Both the position numbers and the translations under genes were made by a program. A stretch of 60,000 nucleotides of DNA from the NCBI GenBank assembly GCA_030704615.1, contig CM060734.1:25856001-25916000 (forward strand). The letters are read 5' to 3'. Within the stretch, counting starts at the first letter, position 1, and every line of letters starts with the position of its first letter. The DNA is from Takakia lepidozioides. Lineage: Eukaryota; Streptophyta; Takakiopsida; Takakiales; Takakiaceae. This document shows positions 11,085 to 21,198 of this stretch, in pieces. The notes below the pieces were generated by a model that worked only from the letters and a program-made list of their open reading frames with translations, was not told where the DNA came from and ran no database searches.

Positions 11085-12560
11085 TCCAACGTAGAGGTAA
11101 TTCGGAGCGCTGCACGATGGAATTCCGGCGATGGATTTCCATCCTGCAGGTAATTCGGAGCACAGCATGATGGATATCCGGCGCCGAATTTCCATCCGCG
11201 GAGGAAGGGCGGCGGTGGAAATTTCCCTCACGCAGGTAATTCGGAAGCCCGCGGATGGAAATCCGGCGCCGAATTTCCATCCGCGGAGGTAGGGCGGCGG
11301 TGGAAATTTCCCTCACGCAGGTAATTCGGAAGCGCGCGGATGGAAATCCGGCGCCGAATTTCCATCCGCGCAGGTAGGGCGGTGCGCCAAATTTCCCTCA
11401 AGCAGGTAATTCGGCGCCGAATTTCCATCCTGCAGGTAATTCGAATCCCGGATGAATGGAAATTCGGCGCCGAATTTCCATCCAGCAGGTAAGTGGAATC
11501 TCGGATGGATGGAGATTCGGCACCGAATTTCCATCCTGCAGGTAATTCCAATACCGGATGAATGGAAATTCGGCGCCGAATTTCCATCCAGCAGGTAAGT
11601 CGGATCGGTGTCGTATGGATATTCGGCGCCGAATTTCCATTCGCCATGTATTTCTGCGCGAGGAATTACCTTCGTGTAGGTAATTATGGACGAGGAATTA
11701 ACATCGATTGGAATTACCTGCAGGAAGGTAATTCTCATCTGGGAATTACCTGCACGAAGGTAATTCTTATATGGGAATTACCTGCACGAAGGTAATTCCT
11801 CGGGCAGAAATACATGGCGAATGGAAATTCGGCGCCGAATATCCATACGGCACCGATCCGACTTACCTGCTGGATGGAAATTCGGCGCCGAATATCCATA
11901 CGGCACCGATCCGACTTACCTGCTGGATGGAAATTCGGCGCCGAATTTCCATCCATCCGGGATTCGAATTACCTGCAGGATGGAAATTCGGCGCCGAATC
12001 TCCATCCATCCGGGATTCCACTTACCTGCTGGATGGAAATTCGGCGCCGAATTTCCATCCATCCGGGATTCGAATTACCTGCAGGATGGAAATTCGGCGC
12101 CGAATCTCCATCCATCCGGGATTCCACTTACCTGCTGGATGGAAATTCGGCGCCGAATTTCCATCCATCCGGGATTCGAATTACCTGCAGGATGGAAATT
12201 CGGCGCCGAATCTCCATCCATCCGGGATTCCACTTACCTGCTGGATGGAAATTCGGCGCCGAATTTCCATTCATCCGGGATTCGAATTACCTGCAGGATG
12301 GAAATTCGGCGCCGAATCTCCATCCATCCGGGATTCCACTTACCTGCTGGATGGAAATTCGGCGCCGAATCTCCATGCATCCGGGATTCGAATTACCTGC
12401 AGGATGGAAATTCGGCGCCGAATCTCCATCCATCCGGGATTCCACTTACCTGCTGGATGGAAATTCGGCGCCGAATCTCCATCCATCCGGGATTCCACTT
12501 ACCTGCTGGATGGAAATTCGGCGCCGAATTTCCATCCGGGGATGGTCTCTGTCGGAGAGG
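11085..12560. repeat. Central 53-bp palindrome array of transposon 1
   Basis: The unit is 53 bp over the regular part (about 11860-12530). Each unit is centred on a perfect palindrome whose half is GGAAATTCGGC, flanked by GGATG/CATCC. Spacers alternate between two types, one ending GAATTACCTGCAGGATGG and one CTTACCTGCTGGATGG. The left part (11400-11660) is the same array in inverted orientation, so the whole forms a large inverted repeat with its axis near 11730. It lies between the first exon of the minus-strand gene and the transposase gene. All three frames stay open through it, producing long but meaningless ORFs. Confidence 0.85.
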
Positions 12561-13199
12561 TGCCGCCTCTCCGCCGCTCTGTTGGATATTCGGTGCCGAA
12601 TTTCCGTCCCGGGGGTTGAAATATGACGGCCAGGTGCCGACCTCTCCCTTCTCCCCGACTGCATTGGAACGGCCCCGAATTGAAATTCGGCGCCGTTTTC
12701 CCATCTGTGGAGGTTTTTATGTCGGCCAGTTTTCGGTCTGACCCCCCGACAAGACTTCCTTTGGGGGGGCCCGGATGGAAATTCGGCGCCGAATCTCCAT
12801 CCAAGGGATGTTCTCTGTCGCACACACTCCGACCTCTGCGCCCGAGGCGACTTCATCCGGGCTTTCTCTGTTGGATATTGGGTGCCGAATTTCCATTCGG
12901 GGGTAGTAATGTGACGGCACAGTGCCGGCTTCTCCCCTTCAGCCGTCATCATCCGGACGGCCCCCCACTTTCTGACTGCATACCGTTGGCAGTTATTGCG
13001 CAAAGATGAGGGGCCGCATTCCGGAGACAAGGTTCATTAACACTCTGACTGTGGATTTTTGAGATAGTTGGCTCCCTGGATTTGGATCAGGCTTCGTCGC
13101 TCGGACAAATCGGCATCGCATTCATTCCCATCGCTGCACCCCCTTCTACCAGGGAGCTTCCCCGCACGCCATCCTGGCAGTCTTGTGTGCACATCTCCC
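12561..13199. other. Degenerate array remnants and transposase leader
   Basis: Scattered diverged copies of the array core (ATTCGGTGCCGAATTTCC-like) occur at about 12588, 12680, 12785 and 12885, separated by unrelated GC-rich sequence. No coding region is convincing here. The stretch just upstream of 13200 should contain the transposase promoter and leader, but no clear TATA box was recognised. Confidence 0.5.
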
Positions 13200-16100
13200 A
13201 TGGCGGAAAACCCGAGCGCTACAGTGTACTGCCCTCCTCACGAGCATAGAGCTTCATTTCCGTGCAGAGGGGACACCTGCCGGGTGATGGAGAAATATCT
13301 GTGCGTTCGATACCACCTGAAACCGGGTCGGTTTTTTTGGAGGAGGAAAGGAAGGACTCAAACGGCCTTGTTGTCGAGAGTATTGTTGTGCTCCACGATG
13401 ATTTCGGCGATGGCAGGGAATGGCGAGTTCCACCATCGGACAGCGTCATATACAGGGCTGTTGGGGACTTCATTTGCCCGCCAAATGCACCGTCTATCCT
13501 GGCGCCTTCCACGAAACAATCCGCGAATCAGAGAGTGGGTACCTCAAAGAGAGAAGTCCGCAACGAAGTAAATCCAGAGCCGAACCCATCCATGAAGACG
13601 ACTGAGAACCGGGTTGTTCACAACCTGTCCGACTCAGACGAGGTCATGGAAGTTCCGAGGTCGTCCTGGAGATCAGGCAAGTCCTCAATGGACGTCAGTG
13701 GAGGAGGGAGTCATATTCCCAGCACGAGCACCGCAGTTCGATCTATTCTAGAAATTCTGCGAGGGCTTCACCTGGAGGGACACCGGTCGGAGCTGGCCGG
13801 GCTGGACTACAGCAAGTTTGCAATTAAATCGGTTACATGCCTTCCCGCCGACGTCGACGGTAATATCTTCTTTGAGTTCCCTCCTCGGGCGGACTACTCG
13901 AGGGCGTCCGGAATGTTGACAGATATGGATAGAAAACATGACGGTCATCCTTGGTGCGTTACCAAAACCACCAGCATGAAGATGCTTGATGGTGTGCGGG
14001 TGCGCTACGTTGTTTGTGCGGGCGCGTTGCGGTGTTTCTCCCCAACTTGCTTCCACTTTAAATCCAGAGGTCACAGGAACGAGACCGATTGGACAGGCAC
14101 AGCTCACCAACCATTTCGAGCTCAGGAGAAGGTTCCGAACTCCACATTTAAGTGTGCGCATTGCAAAGAACCACCACACTGCATGTGCCAAGCAGTTCTA
14201 TGTGTTGCACCGTTTCCCTGACCTCACCCGAGCTTGCATACACGTTGGTTCCCATTGTCACAAATTGGCGAGGGGGAACTCGCGGGAGGCTGCCCACGAA
14301 GCAGAGCAGCTCGTTCAGGAGGAGGTTAAGTTGAGACCGGGTGCCAAACCCAAACAGATACAGCTCCAAGCCGCCCATAAGATGGCATTGGCCAGAATTA
14401 TGTCGGAAGACGGCTCCGATAGAGTTCCTCTCGACGAGAAGGAAATGGAGGCATTGCTGGAGTCGGTGTCCCACGTATGTTCACCGAATGTCCGAAACCA
14501 CATTGTCTCATGCAAACAGAAAATTGGGCGTGGCTCGGATATGCACTCCATTCTGGAGGTGAAGCGACGATGTGGATATGACTACATTCATGGAAGTAGG
14601 TTTCCAGGACAAGGGACTGAAGCAGATCGTTGTTTCGTATTTAAAATGTCCACGTGTGGACCTGGCAGTGGCGTCGAACTGGTCGACAGGATGACGAGTG
14701 GGAACTTGTCAAACAGTTGGGTCATGTTCGACCATATCAAGCGAATTACAAATCACCAGTGGTGACAATGGGTGCACATGTCTACGACACCCACTGCAGG
14801 ATGCTAATGACAATTGCTATTTGTGAGATGAAAGGAGAGGACACACAATCGGAGATGCTTCTTTGGCAGGGAATAAACGAACAGATGGCCAAGGCGGGAT
14901 TGCCCCCTCCCAATTTCCGTGGTTTCATGGCGGACAACGCACAAGCAAATTGGGCTGCCATCCGAAGGGTGTACGGGCAAGACCCAATGTTCCCATGGAA
15001 GGCAAGGAGAGATCTTGTGGGTTCCATTTTCTGCAGAGCCTTTCGCAGTACACAACCAGGCTCGTGGCGCCAGATTTCAGAGAGGAGCACCGTTCCATGT
15101 GCCTTGCGTGGAAGCGCGCTCCCACCTTGGATGATGCAGAGACACAGTTTGCATGCATACGGGCTTGGTGGACATCGTCAGGTGCTGTAAGGAAATCAGA
15201 CGAAGGAGCAATGGTCAGTTGGCTAGCATGGTGGCATTATCGTTTCCTCCAGTTCGGCGACTATATGCGGGAGGTGAGTTGCACGAATTCGCGTCCCGTT
15301 GGATATTATTCTTGGCCATATTTGTAACTTGCTTGTAACCTGAACATGTGCTTGTGCAGGAAATGTGTCTCGACTCCGACACCGACATGCCCACGACAAA
15401 CATGGCCGAATCAGTGCACTCTTCCTGGCGTGCCTCCTCTGCGGCGCATCTGGTGGACATCCTCACTGCCACAACGGAGGACATTGTGAGGTCAATTATG
15501 CAGCAATGCAGGTACAACGAGTTCTTGAAAGGGAAACAGTGGGGCTTGGGGCCGGACAGGCAGGAAATGCTGATGCGGACTGCCTCCAGATCGAAGAATC
15601 CTCGGAAGTGGGCGGCGGCCTTGCGAGAGGGCCTTCGAGACACGCCATTGCTGCGAAGAGGCCAACATTTGGAAGGAGATGTTCATACCCGTCCAGTGAG
15701 ACGAAGACTTGACGAGGCACCTGGCGGAGAAGAGGATTCATGGCGAGCTGACAAGAATATTCGCACGCTCCCTCGTGGTCCGGTGATGTTGTCCGAGGAG
15801 GTCTCGTCGAGCACCGGAAGTCCTGCACGTTCAAGATCGCCATCTCCTTTGAGCACAGGGCGCGTGCCCCGGCAACATAACGAGCCATCTGTAGTAAAGC
15901 AATACAACATTCCCATTGTGGAGACAAGAGTGTCGGAGTCACAGTGGAGAATTGCGAGGACATTGCCGGCATTTCGAGGGAAGTGTTGCGCCATCCGGGT
16001 GGATACGAGAGCACGCTGTGGTGAGATGATTCGGAGGAACCCACATGGTGCTGTACCTGCACCTTGTTTCAGCGGCAGATTTTTGACTCCCACATTTGCT

Positions 16101-16777
16101 CACGCCACAACGCAGACATTTTGGTTCTGTAGGCACGACATAATGACCTGTGTATTTGGCAAGCCCAAGTACGGGATTCAGGGAATGCCGGAGCCTCCGG
16201 GCGTCTGGCCTGTTGCACCGGGTTGCAGCCTCTCTCAAATGAGGCGGATGCTCTATCTGCAGCAGGATTTCGAATGGTGCAACGCACAGACATCCCGGCC
16301 CACGCATTTCCGGTTCCTCAGACCCAGCCATTGCAGACTGCTCGGTCCAGTAGAGACGGATTGGACAATTCTGCACATCCCACAATGCGATTCGGAAGAG
16401 TGAAGAGACGACACCCTCCCAACAAGTTGAATGAGACTCGGATTGCCAATGCTCTTGGGATGGCTTGCACTATTCAGAGCTCCGTGGACGTACCCCCACC
16501 CGGCCTTGGGCGTGTGTATCGGATGGCAACGGCCGGCTCGGCTGTACGCGACGATGTATACACAATTACGATTGGAGTGGAGCCGACTTGCAACTGTACG
16601 GACTTCTCGTTGATGGAAGCAAAGAAGGGTTCGAAGTATTATCCGTGCAAGCATCTGTATTACATTTACCTGAAGAGGTTGAGGATGAACGTGACTATTG
16701 ATGACTTTATTCATGCACCGGCGTTGAGCGTGAACGAGCTGCACAAACTCCTCCTTAGGGATTCCAGAAATCATTGA
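13200..16777 (+). pseudogene. Mutator-like transposase with SWIM zinc finger, frameshifted (transposon 1)
   Basis: This aligns from ATG to stop with the intact transposase of transposon 3. Exon 1 runs 13200-15273, intron 15274-15359 (GTGAGT...GTGCAG), exon 2 15360-16777. Single-base or small indels break it near 13330 (in a T7 run), 14190, 14760, 14985 and 16240. Recognisable blocks: Cys-rich N-terminal module (CAHCKEPPHC), first catalytic region VMFDHIKRITNHQ, second GFMADNAQANWAAIRRVYG with downstream CGFH, the Glu block TNMAESVHSSW, and the C-terminal SWIM finger CNCTDF...CKHLYYIY. MULE transposases share this DDE plus SWIM architecture. It cannot make a functional protein. Confidence 0.8.
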
Positions 16778-17465
16778 TGGGGCAAACGGAATCCTCCATA
16801 TGGATATTTTCAAATGCATTTTGCTGTATCAGACTTTTTTTTTGCAGTGTAATGAAATGCACCCCAAAACTCCTGGAATGAGGCAATATTCCATTCAAAC
16901 TGAGATCCAACAGAAGCAGTTGTGGGGCCATTTCTGGAAAAATGGCGCCGAATTTCTCTTTTTGGGGCCGAAAACTCGCTAAGTCCCAACATGCACTGGT
17001 ACCTGTGTTTGGGAAAATGGCGCCGAATTTCTCTTTTTGGGGCCGAAAACTGGCTAAGTCCCAACATGCACTGGTACCGTGTCTGGAAAAATGGCGCCGA
17101 ATTTCTCTTTTTTGGGCCGAAAACTGGCTAAGTCCGAACATGCACTGGAAAAATGGCGCCGAATTACCTGTCATGAGGGGACCTATAGCCGCGGAATTCG
17201 GCACCATTTTTCGCCAGAGAGACCTATTGCCGCGAAATACGTCGCCGTTTTTTCAGGTTACGGACCCTATTACCGCGAAATTCGGCGCCATATTTGCACA
17301 TGTCGCTGGGAATTGGCATGAGCGGAAGACGAAATATCATGAGCACAACTGTCAAAAGTGCAATTTTCCCTTCAAGGGGCCGAATAATATATTTGTTTTT
17401 TCTGACACATTGCATTAAATTATTGTTTTTTATTGTATTTTATTTTCGAAATTTGTACTTCTGCT
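16778..17465. repeat. Right subterminal repeats of transposon 1
   Basis: Three partial direct copies (about 16935-17150) of a unit containing ATGGCGCCGAATTTCTCTTT, GGGGCCGAAAACTGGCTAAG and TCCCAACATGCACTGG. Further GGCGCC or GGCACC cores with AATTTC/GAAATT arms occur at about 17155, 17200 and 17285. The GGCTAAGTCC and GGCGCCGAATTTC words are shared with the intronic array at 6625-7581. There is no coding region. Confidence 0.7.
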
Positions 17466-17537
17466 CATGAAAACCGATTGTGTTACTACTCTGCTCATGC
17501 CGCTCATGCCGCTCATGCTCATGAAATAGCAAACCTC
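17466..17537. repeat. Right terminal inverted repeat of transposon 1
   Basis: GCTCATG occurs five times (one at 17464, four clustered at 17493-17524), the mirror image of the CATGAGC cluster at the left end, followed by AAATAGC and AAACCTC. Reverse-complemented, the outermost bases GAGGTTTGCTATTTCATGAG match the transposase-side end of transposon 3 (51035) at all but two or so positions. Confidence 0.7.
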
Positions 17538-18368
17538 AAGTGGAGCACTTGGATCGCAGGCCAACAAAGGTGTCGGCTCAGGGGGATCAGGCGGGCAGCT
17601 TGGATCTGGCTTTGGGGGCACAAGGAGTGTGGGAAGTAGTGCAACTGTAGCTGGGAATACTGTAAGTACAGAGGGGCCGGTAACAGGGAGTGCTCAGGGG
17701 CCAATACCTGGTGGGAGTTCCACCACTACAACAGCAGGTCCTCAAGGACCAGCACCAACAAGAGGACCAGCACCTGTCAGAGGGCAGGGTGTAGGGCCAC
17801 AGATGGCGGTACCTCCAACCCGGGCAAAACCACATTTTATAATATATGCAGGGAAAGAGGATCCTGATGTACACATCAGCCAATTTGAGCACATGTGTAT
17901 TGTGAACAATGAGAATGGCGATGATGCCAAGATGAGACTGTTTCCTTGTTCACTTATCAAGAAAGCAAGTGAATGGTATGCAAGATTTCCTAATAATCAT
18001 TTTCTAACCTGGAATGGCCTTAGTACAGCATTCCGAATCAGGTTCAGGACAAGCAAAACTGAAGATGAAGTGTATGCGAGTTTACAACAGTTAAAGCAAA
18101 AGAAGCATGAAACTGTTGAAGAGTACATGGAAAAGATGGAGTTGATGATGAAAAAGCTGGCTGCTGTACCAACACCAGGATTACAGAAGACCTGGTTTGT
18201 GAGTGGACTAAGACCTGAATTACAAAAGAAAGTGGATATGTTACCCCATAATACAGTGGAAGAGGCATTTGAAACAGCCAACAAAATTGAACAATTGGGG
18301 ATGCACAGGAGAGAGAAAAGGGATGATGAGGACTCTGAAGATGAGTCAGATGAAGAAGAAGAGCAAGA
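17538..18368 (+). pseudogene. Ty3 element A: gag capsid region (5' truncated, interrupted by element B)
   Basis: The frame is open from the boundary of transposon 1. A Gly/Ser/Thr/Pro-rich stretch of about 95 residues leads to a retrotransposon gag domain: FIIYAGKEDPDVHISQFEHM, LIKKASEWYARFP and SALQ-like helices up to WFVSGLRPELQKKVDM, then an acidic tail ending EEEEQ. At 18368 it is broken by the LTR of element B. Removing one copy of the AAGA duplication joins it in frame with 44132 onward (QELKRK), where the zinc knuckles follow. The N-terminus of gag and the 5' LTR of A are missing. Confidence 0.85.
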
Positions 18369-18810
18369 TGTCGTGCGCATACATATCGCTACACAACTAC
18401 ATCGCTGTCCAAACCACACCACACATATATGCACAATAAAGTAGTCTGCCTCAATGATAGAACAAACTAAGAGACACACTGCTCACACCAGAAACAACAT
18501 GAATCCATCGCTATCACTCTTTAAAACAGAAGTCGAGCCAGGGGCACCCCAAGCTATGGGGACTCCACCCCACAACAACCTACACTCCCATCATAAGCAC
18601 ACTCAAATCTAAACGCATGAAGGAGCTCGGTCACGCAGGCTTAACTCGAGAGAGATGAGCTACGCGACTGCCGCTCTCGTGAAGATAAGGCGGTTCAGGT
18701 GTCAAACTAAACTTGACGCCTGATTTAACACTTGACCTAAATCCAAGTGTTAAATACAAATAACTAGCTTTATTCTAGTTGTTTTCACATTGTGCTTATT
18801 TAACTTGACA
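18369..18810 (-). repeat. 3' LTR of element B
   Basis: Plus-strand ends are TGTCGTG ... CTTGACA (TGTC/GACA inverted termini). The part 18455-18810 is 356 bp and aligns without gaps to 43772-44127 with six differences, all transitions (about 1.7 percent). The first 85 bp or so are absent from the other LTR copy. Confidence 0.85.
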
Positions 18811-18812
18811 GC

Positions 18813-18912
18813 TGTCGTGCGCATACATATCGCTACACAACTACATCGCTATCCAAACCACACCACACATATATGCACAATAAAGTAGTCTGCCACAATC
18901 GCCCCCCTAGCT
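18813..18912 (-). repeat. Partial LTR duplication and polypurine tract of element B
   Basis: 18813-18894 repeats 18369-18450 with one transition, so a second 82-bp LTR end lies just inside the 3' LTR. Next to it, the minus strand reads CTAGGGGGGCGATTG (18911-18897), a good polypurine tract for plus-strand priming. The repeat may record a tandem or rearranged LTR. Confidence 0.6.
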
Positions 18913-19157
18913 GGTGGATAGGTCCCTCTAACTCCAGATAGCTACAAGATGTAATAGCCACAGCCGTACTAAGTCCTCTATCACTGTCCCTATCGTGCTC
19001 AAACTCTATCAACCAAGAGGCCGGGTACAAGAGTAGCCCCATCGTTAGTCGCCGTCTTGCAATCTGTGAACTTGAGCCAAGATCTCGTGTGTTCAAGGTC
19101 TCCTAGTAGCTTGGCCTTGCATTTCTTGTTAGCCTTCCATGGTTGTATCCACTCCCA

Positions 19158-20783
19158 TTATCCAATGCAATGTGGACATAACCAATCCCCATCCGGAACC
19201 ATCTCAAGAGGTGGAGTCAAGCATCCCATATGCCAACCTCTAGAGCATCGATCACATACCAGCATGGTGGCTGCCCCTTTAGCAGACCCACACAACATGC
19301 ACCTCAAACTTGCAGATACCACTGCCAGGTTTGGGTCAATCCTGCCATCGACATTCGGAAGGTGACATGGCGCACAATTACGCACATGGTCCTTCCAAGT
19401 TATGCCATCCCGACCCTCCAAGACCAAGACGCCTGAGGGCAAGACCTCTTGAACCCTCAAAATAACACGTCGTGCAGTCACATCCAGGGTCATAGGAGCA
19501 GTCTGCTGCAGATAGACATAGTCACCAGGGTTGAATCTCCGAACCCCAGGACGATAGCCCCCACCACGTATGTTAGCATACCTCAACGTATCATGGTGTT
19601 GTGCAATGGCAAGGTTCTCGAAAGCCATGGGCATGACTCTCTTGAACAACTTTGCACGCTGCTCACATGCACGTGCCCACACGTCCCGATCGTCAAGGTT
19701 AAGAACTGTAGCAGCTTCTCTGCGAATGGATGTAGGCAAATCCGGCTCTCGGCCAAAGAGAAGAAAGTATGGTGAGAAGGAGGCAATTGATGCTTGCTTG
19801 TTGAACCTGTAGCCCATGGCTAACCAGGGTAACTGAAGGTCCCAATCTCCTAGATGTCCCTTCTGCAAGCCATACTTGCGCAAACCCCTCTTTACTGTCT
19901 GAACAACTCTCTCTGCCAAGCCATCAGCCTCAGGATGATCCCGAGAAGTGGTGCGGTGGTCTATCAAGGCCTTGTCACACAAAGCATGAAACTCCCCCAA
20001 GAACTCTCTCCCTTGGTCCGTGAGTACCTCAGCTGGAGCACCGAATCGGCTAAGCACACAATCCAAGAATGCATACGCAGCTCCCTCACTAGCCTTATCA
20101 GGCAATGGAACCAATTCAATCCACTTGGAGAAGTGCTCCACCATCACCAACACATACTTGTTGTGGCGCATGGTCAGTGGCAACGGCCCTGCGAAGTCAA
20201 GACTCCACATGTAGCCCAATCCCATGATCGGAAGAGAGTGCAATTGTGGAGTAGGGGCATTGAATGAAGCACGCACCCTGTCACACACCATGCACCTAGC
20301 CACAAATTGTTGTACCTCTGTGTGCATACCACGCCACCAATACTGCCCCTGCAGTAGGCTATGGGTGCGTCGCACCCCAAAATGCCCCAACTCCTCGTGG
20401 GCATGCCGCACTAACCGTGCCCGCTGTGTTGGGTGAGGCACAATCCTCACTCGACCATCCTCCCACACTCGGAGCAGGTGTGTCCCCTCCCACTTGAACC
20501 TCTTGGCTCGTTGTAGGATCCGATCCCTCTCCTTGGCAGTCATAGTGGCTGCAGTGTCTCCAGTGCGGAGGTATTCCAACACAACTGAATCCTCATGTAT
20601 ATCTTTGGCGCCACCTTGCTCATTGCTGGCCTCAGGGTCCTCAGACACTTGATCTACAGTCATCCCTGTTGCAGGTCCAACCTGGCCTTCCGCTACCACG
20701 ATACACAGAAATGCAGATGCATGCCATCCGGGCACCATCTCCTCATCCGTCTCACCATGCCACCGAGCTCCAGTGTCATCCTA
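19158..20783 (-). CDS. Element B integrase with C-terminal PHD finger
   Basis: The frame enters at the transposon 2 boundary (20786) and, after a TAG (20782-20784), is open to a TAA at 19158. The HHCC zinc-binding region (HAHEELGH ... CMVC) is near residues 112-152 counting from 20738. The catalytic core has SLDFAGPLP, LTDQGREF and HPEADGLAERVVQ for the D, D and E residues. A GPY-like module (LFGREPDLP) and a C-terminal SH3-like region (FNPGDYVYL ... ITWKDHVRN) follow. The last 50 residues are a C4HC3 PHD finger: CMLC, CDRC, H, C, then WLCPHC. Many Ty3 integrases carry a chromodomain here; a PHD finger is an alternative chromatin reader that could direct insertion to particular histone marks. 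All catalytic and zinc ligands look intact. Confidence 0.85.
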
Positions 20784-20786
20784 CTG

Positions 20787-20795
20787 GCTCGTGCA
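20787..20795. other. Left 9-bp target-site duplication of transposon 2
   Basis: GCTCGTGCA here matches 34705-34713 (the identity extends to 12 bp, CTGGCTCGTGCA). Nine bases is the usual duplication length for Mutator-like elements. Deleting the insertion with one copy restores the reading frame from RNase H to integrase of element B. Confidence 0.85.
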
Positions 20796-20945
20796 GGGGG
20801 GTGCTATTCCGTGAGCCTGGAGGCGTGAGCCTGTGAGCCCAGGAAAGCGTGAGCCCAGCACAGGCTCACGCCACGTCAGCATGCAAACAGTGCCTATTTC
20901 CGCGGATGTCACCTATTTCCGAGTGGTGTCACCTATTTCCGCGGG
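20796..20945. repeat. Left terminal and subterminal motifs of transposon 2
   Basis: Four GTGAGCC motifs between 20811 and 20860, then an inverted GGCTCACG at about 20864. Three copies of CCTATTTCCG (about 20893, 20911 and 20930) follow, the inverse of the CGGAAATAGG motif at the left end of transposon 1. Confidence 0.65.
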
Positions 20946-21198
20946 TTGATGTGGGGAGAATTGAGAATTGAGAACAAAGTGGTTTGTTTGTTTTTGCAAT
21001 GTACTCAAGTCTGTGAGGTCCACAAAACAACAAATATATTGAAGGAACAATCCGGGCAGTCCATGCAACCCCCATCTCCAACAATAGTTTGGAACCATGA
21101 ATGTGAATTCCATGCACACATTGCAAAGAGGACAATAAGGACACACAACCATCCCATTTCAAATTTGTCCCAGAATTAAACCAAAAGAATACTTCATA
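20946..21198. other. Non-coding segment downstream of the ParB-methyltransferase gene of transposon 2
   Basis: AT-rich sequence with no supported gene, probably the 3' untranslated region of the minus-strand gene that stops at 21199. Confidence 0.4.

Larger units (their letters stand above)
4041..17537. mobile_element. Large Mutator-like DNA transposon 1 with ParB-methyltransferase cargo
   Basis: The left end reads GGGGGCTGCTATTTCATGAG and the right end, reverse-complemented, GAGGTTTGCTATTTCATGAG; 14 central bases match exactly. Both ends carry several CATGAGC motifs in mirrored orientation. Inside are a minus-strand ParB-methyltransferase gene (4262-10865), a palindrome array (11085-12560) and a plus-strand SWIM-finger transposase pseudogene (13200-16777). 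The length is about 13.5 kb. No matching 9-bp duplication is visible outside the ends (ACTGGGTAC left, AAGTGGAGC right), and the two flanks belong to different retroelements, so the junctions are probably rearranged. Confidence 0.75.

Noticed and set aside
11228-12741. Long overlapping ORFs on both strands encoding repeated peptides such as MEIRRRISI and GWKFGAEFPS.
   Set aside because: They come from the 53-bp palindromic array, which has no stop in any frame. The same peptides appear on both strands and in all frames, so there is no evidence of coding.
14782-15190. Antisense and alternate-frame ORFs across transposase 1.
   Set aside because: Shadows of the frameshifted transposase, whose frames can be followed by comparison with the intact transposon 3 protein.
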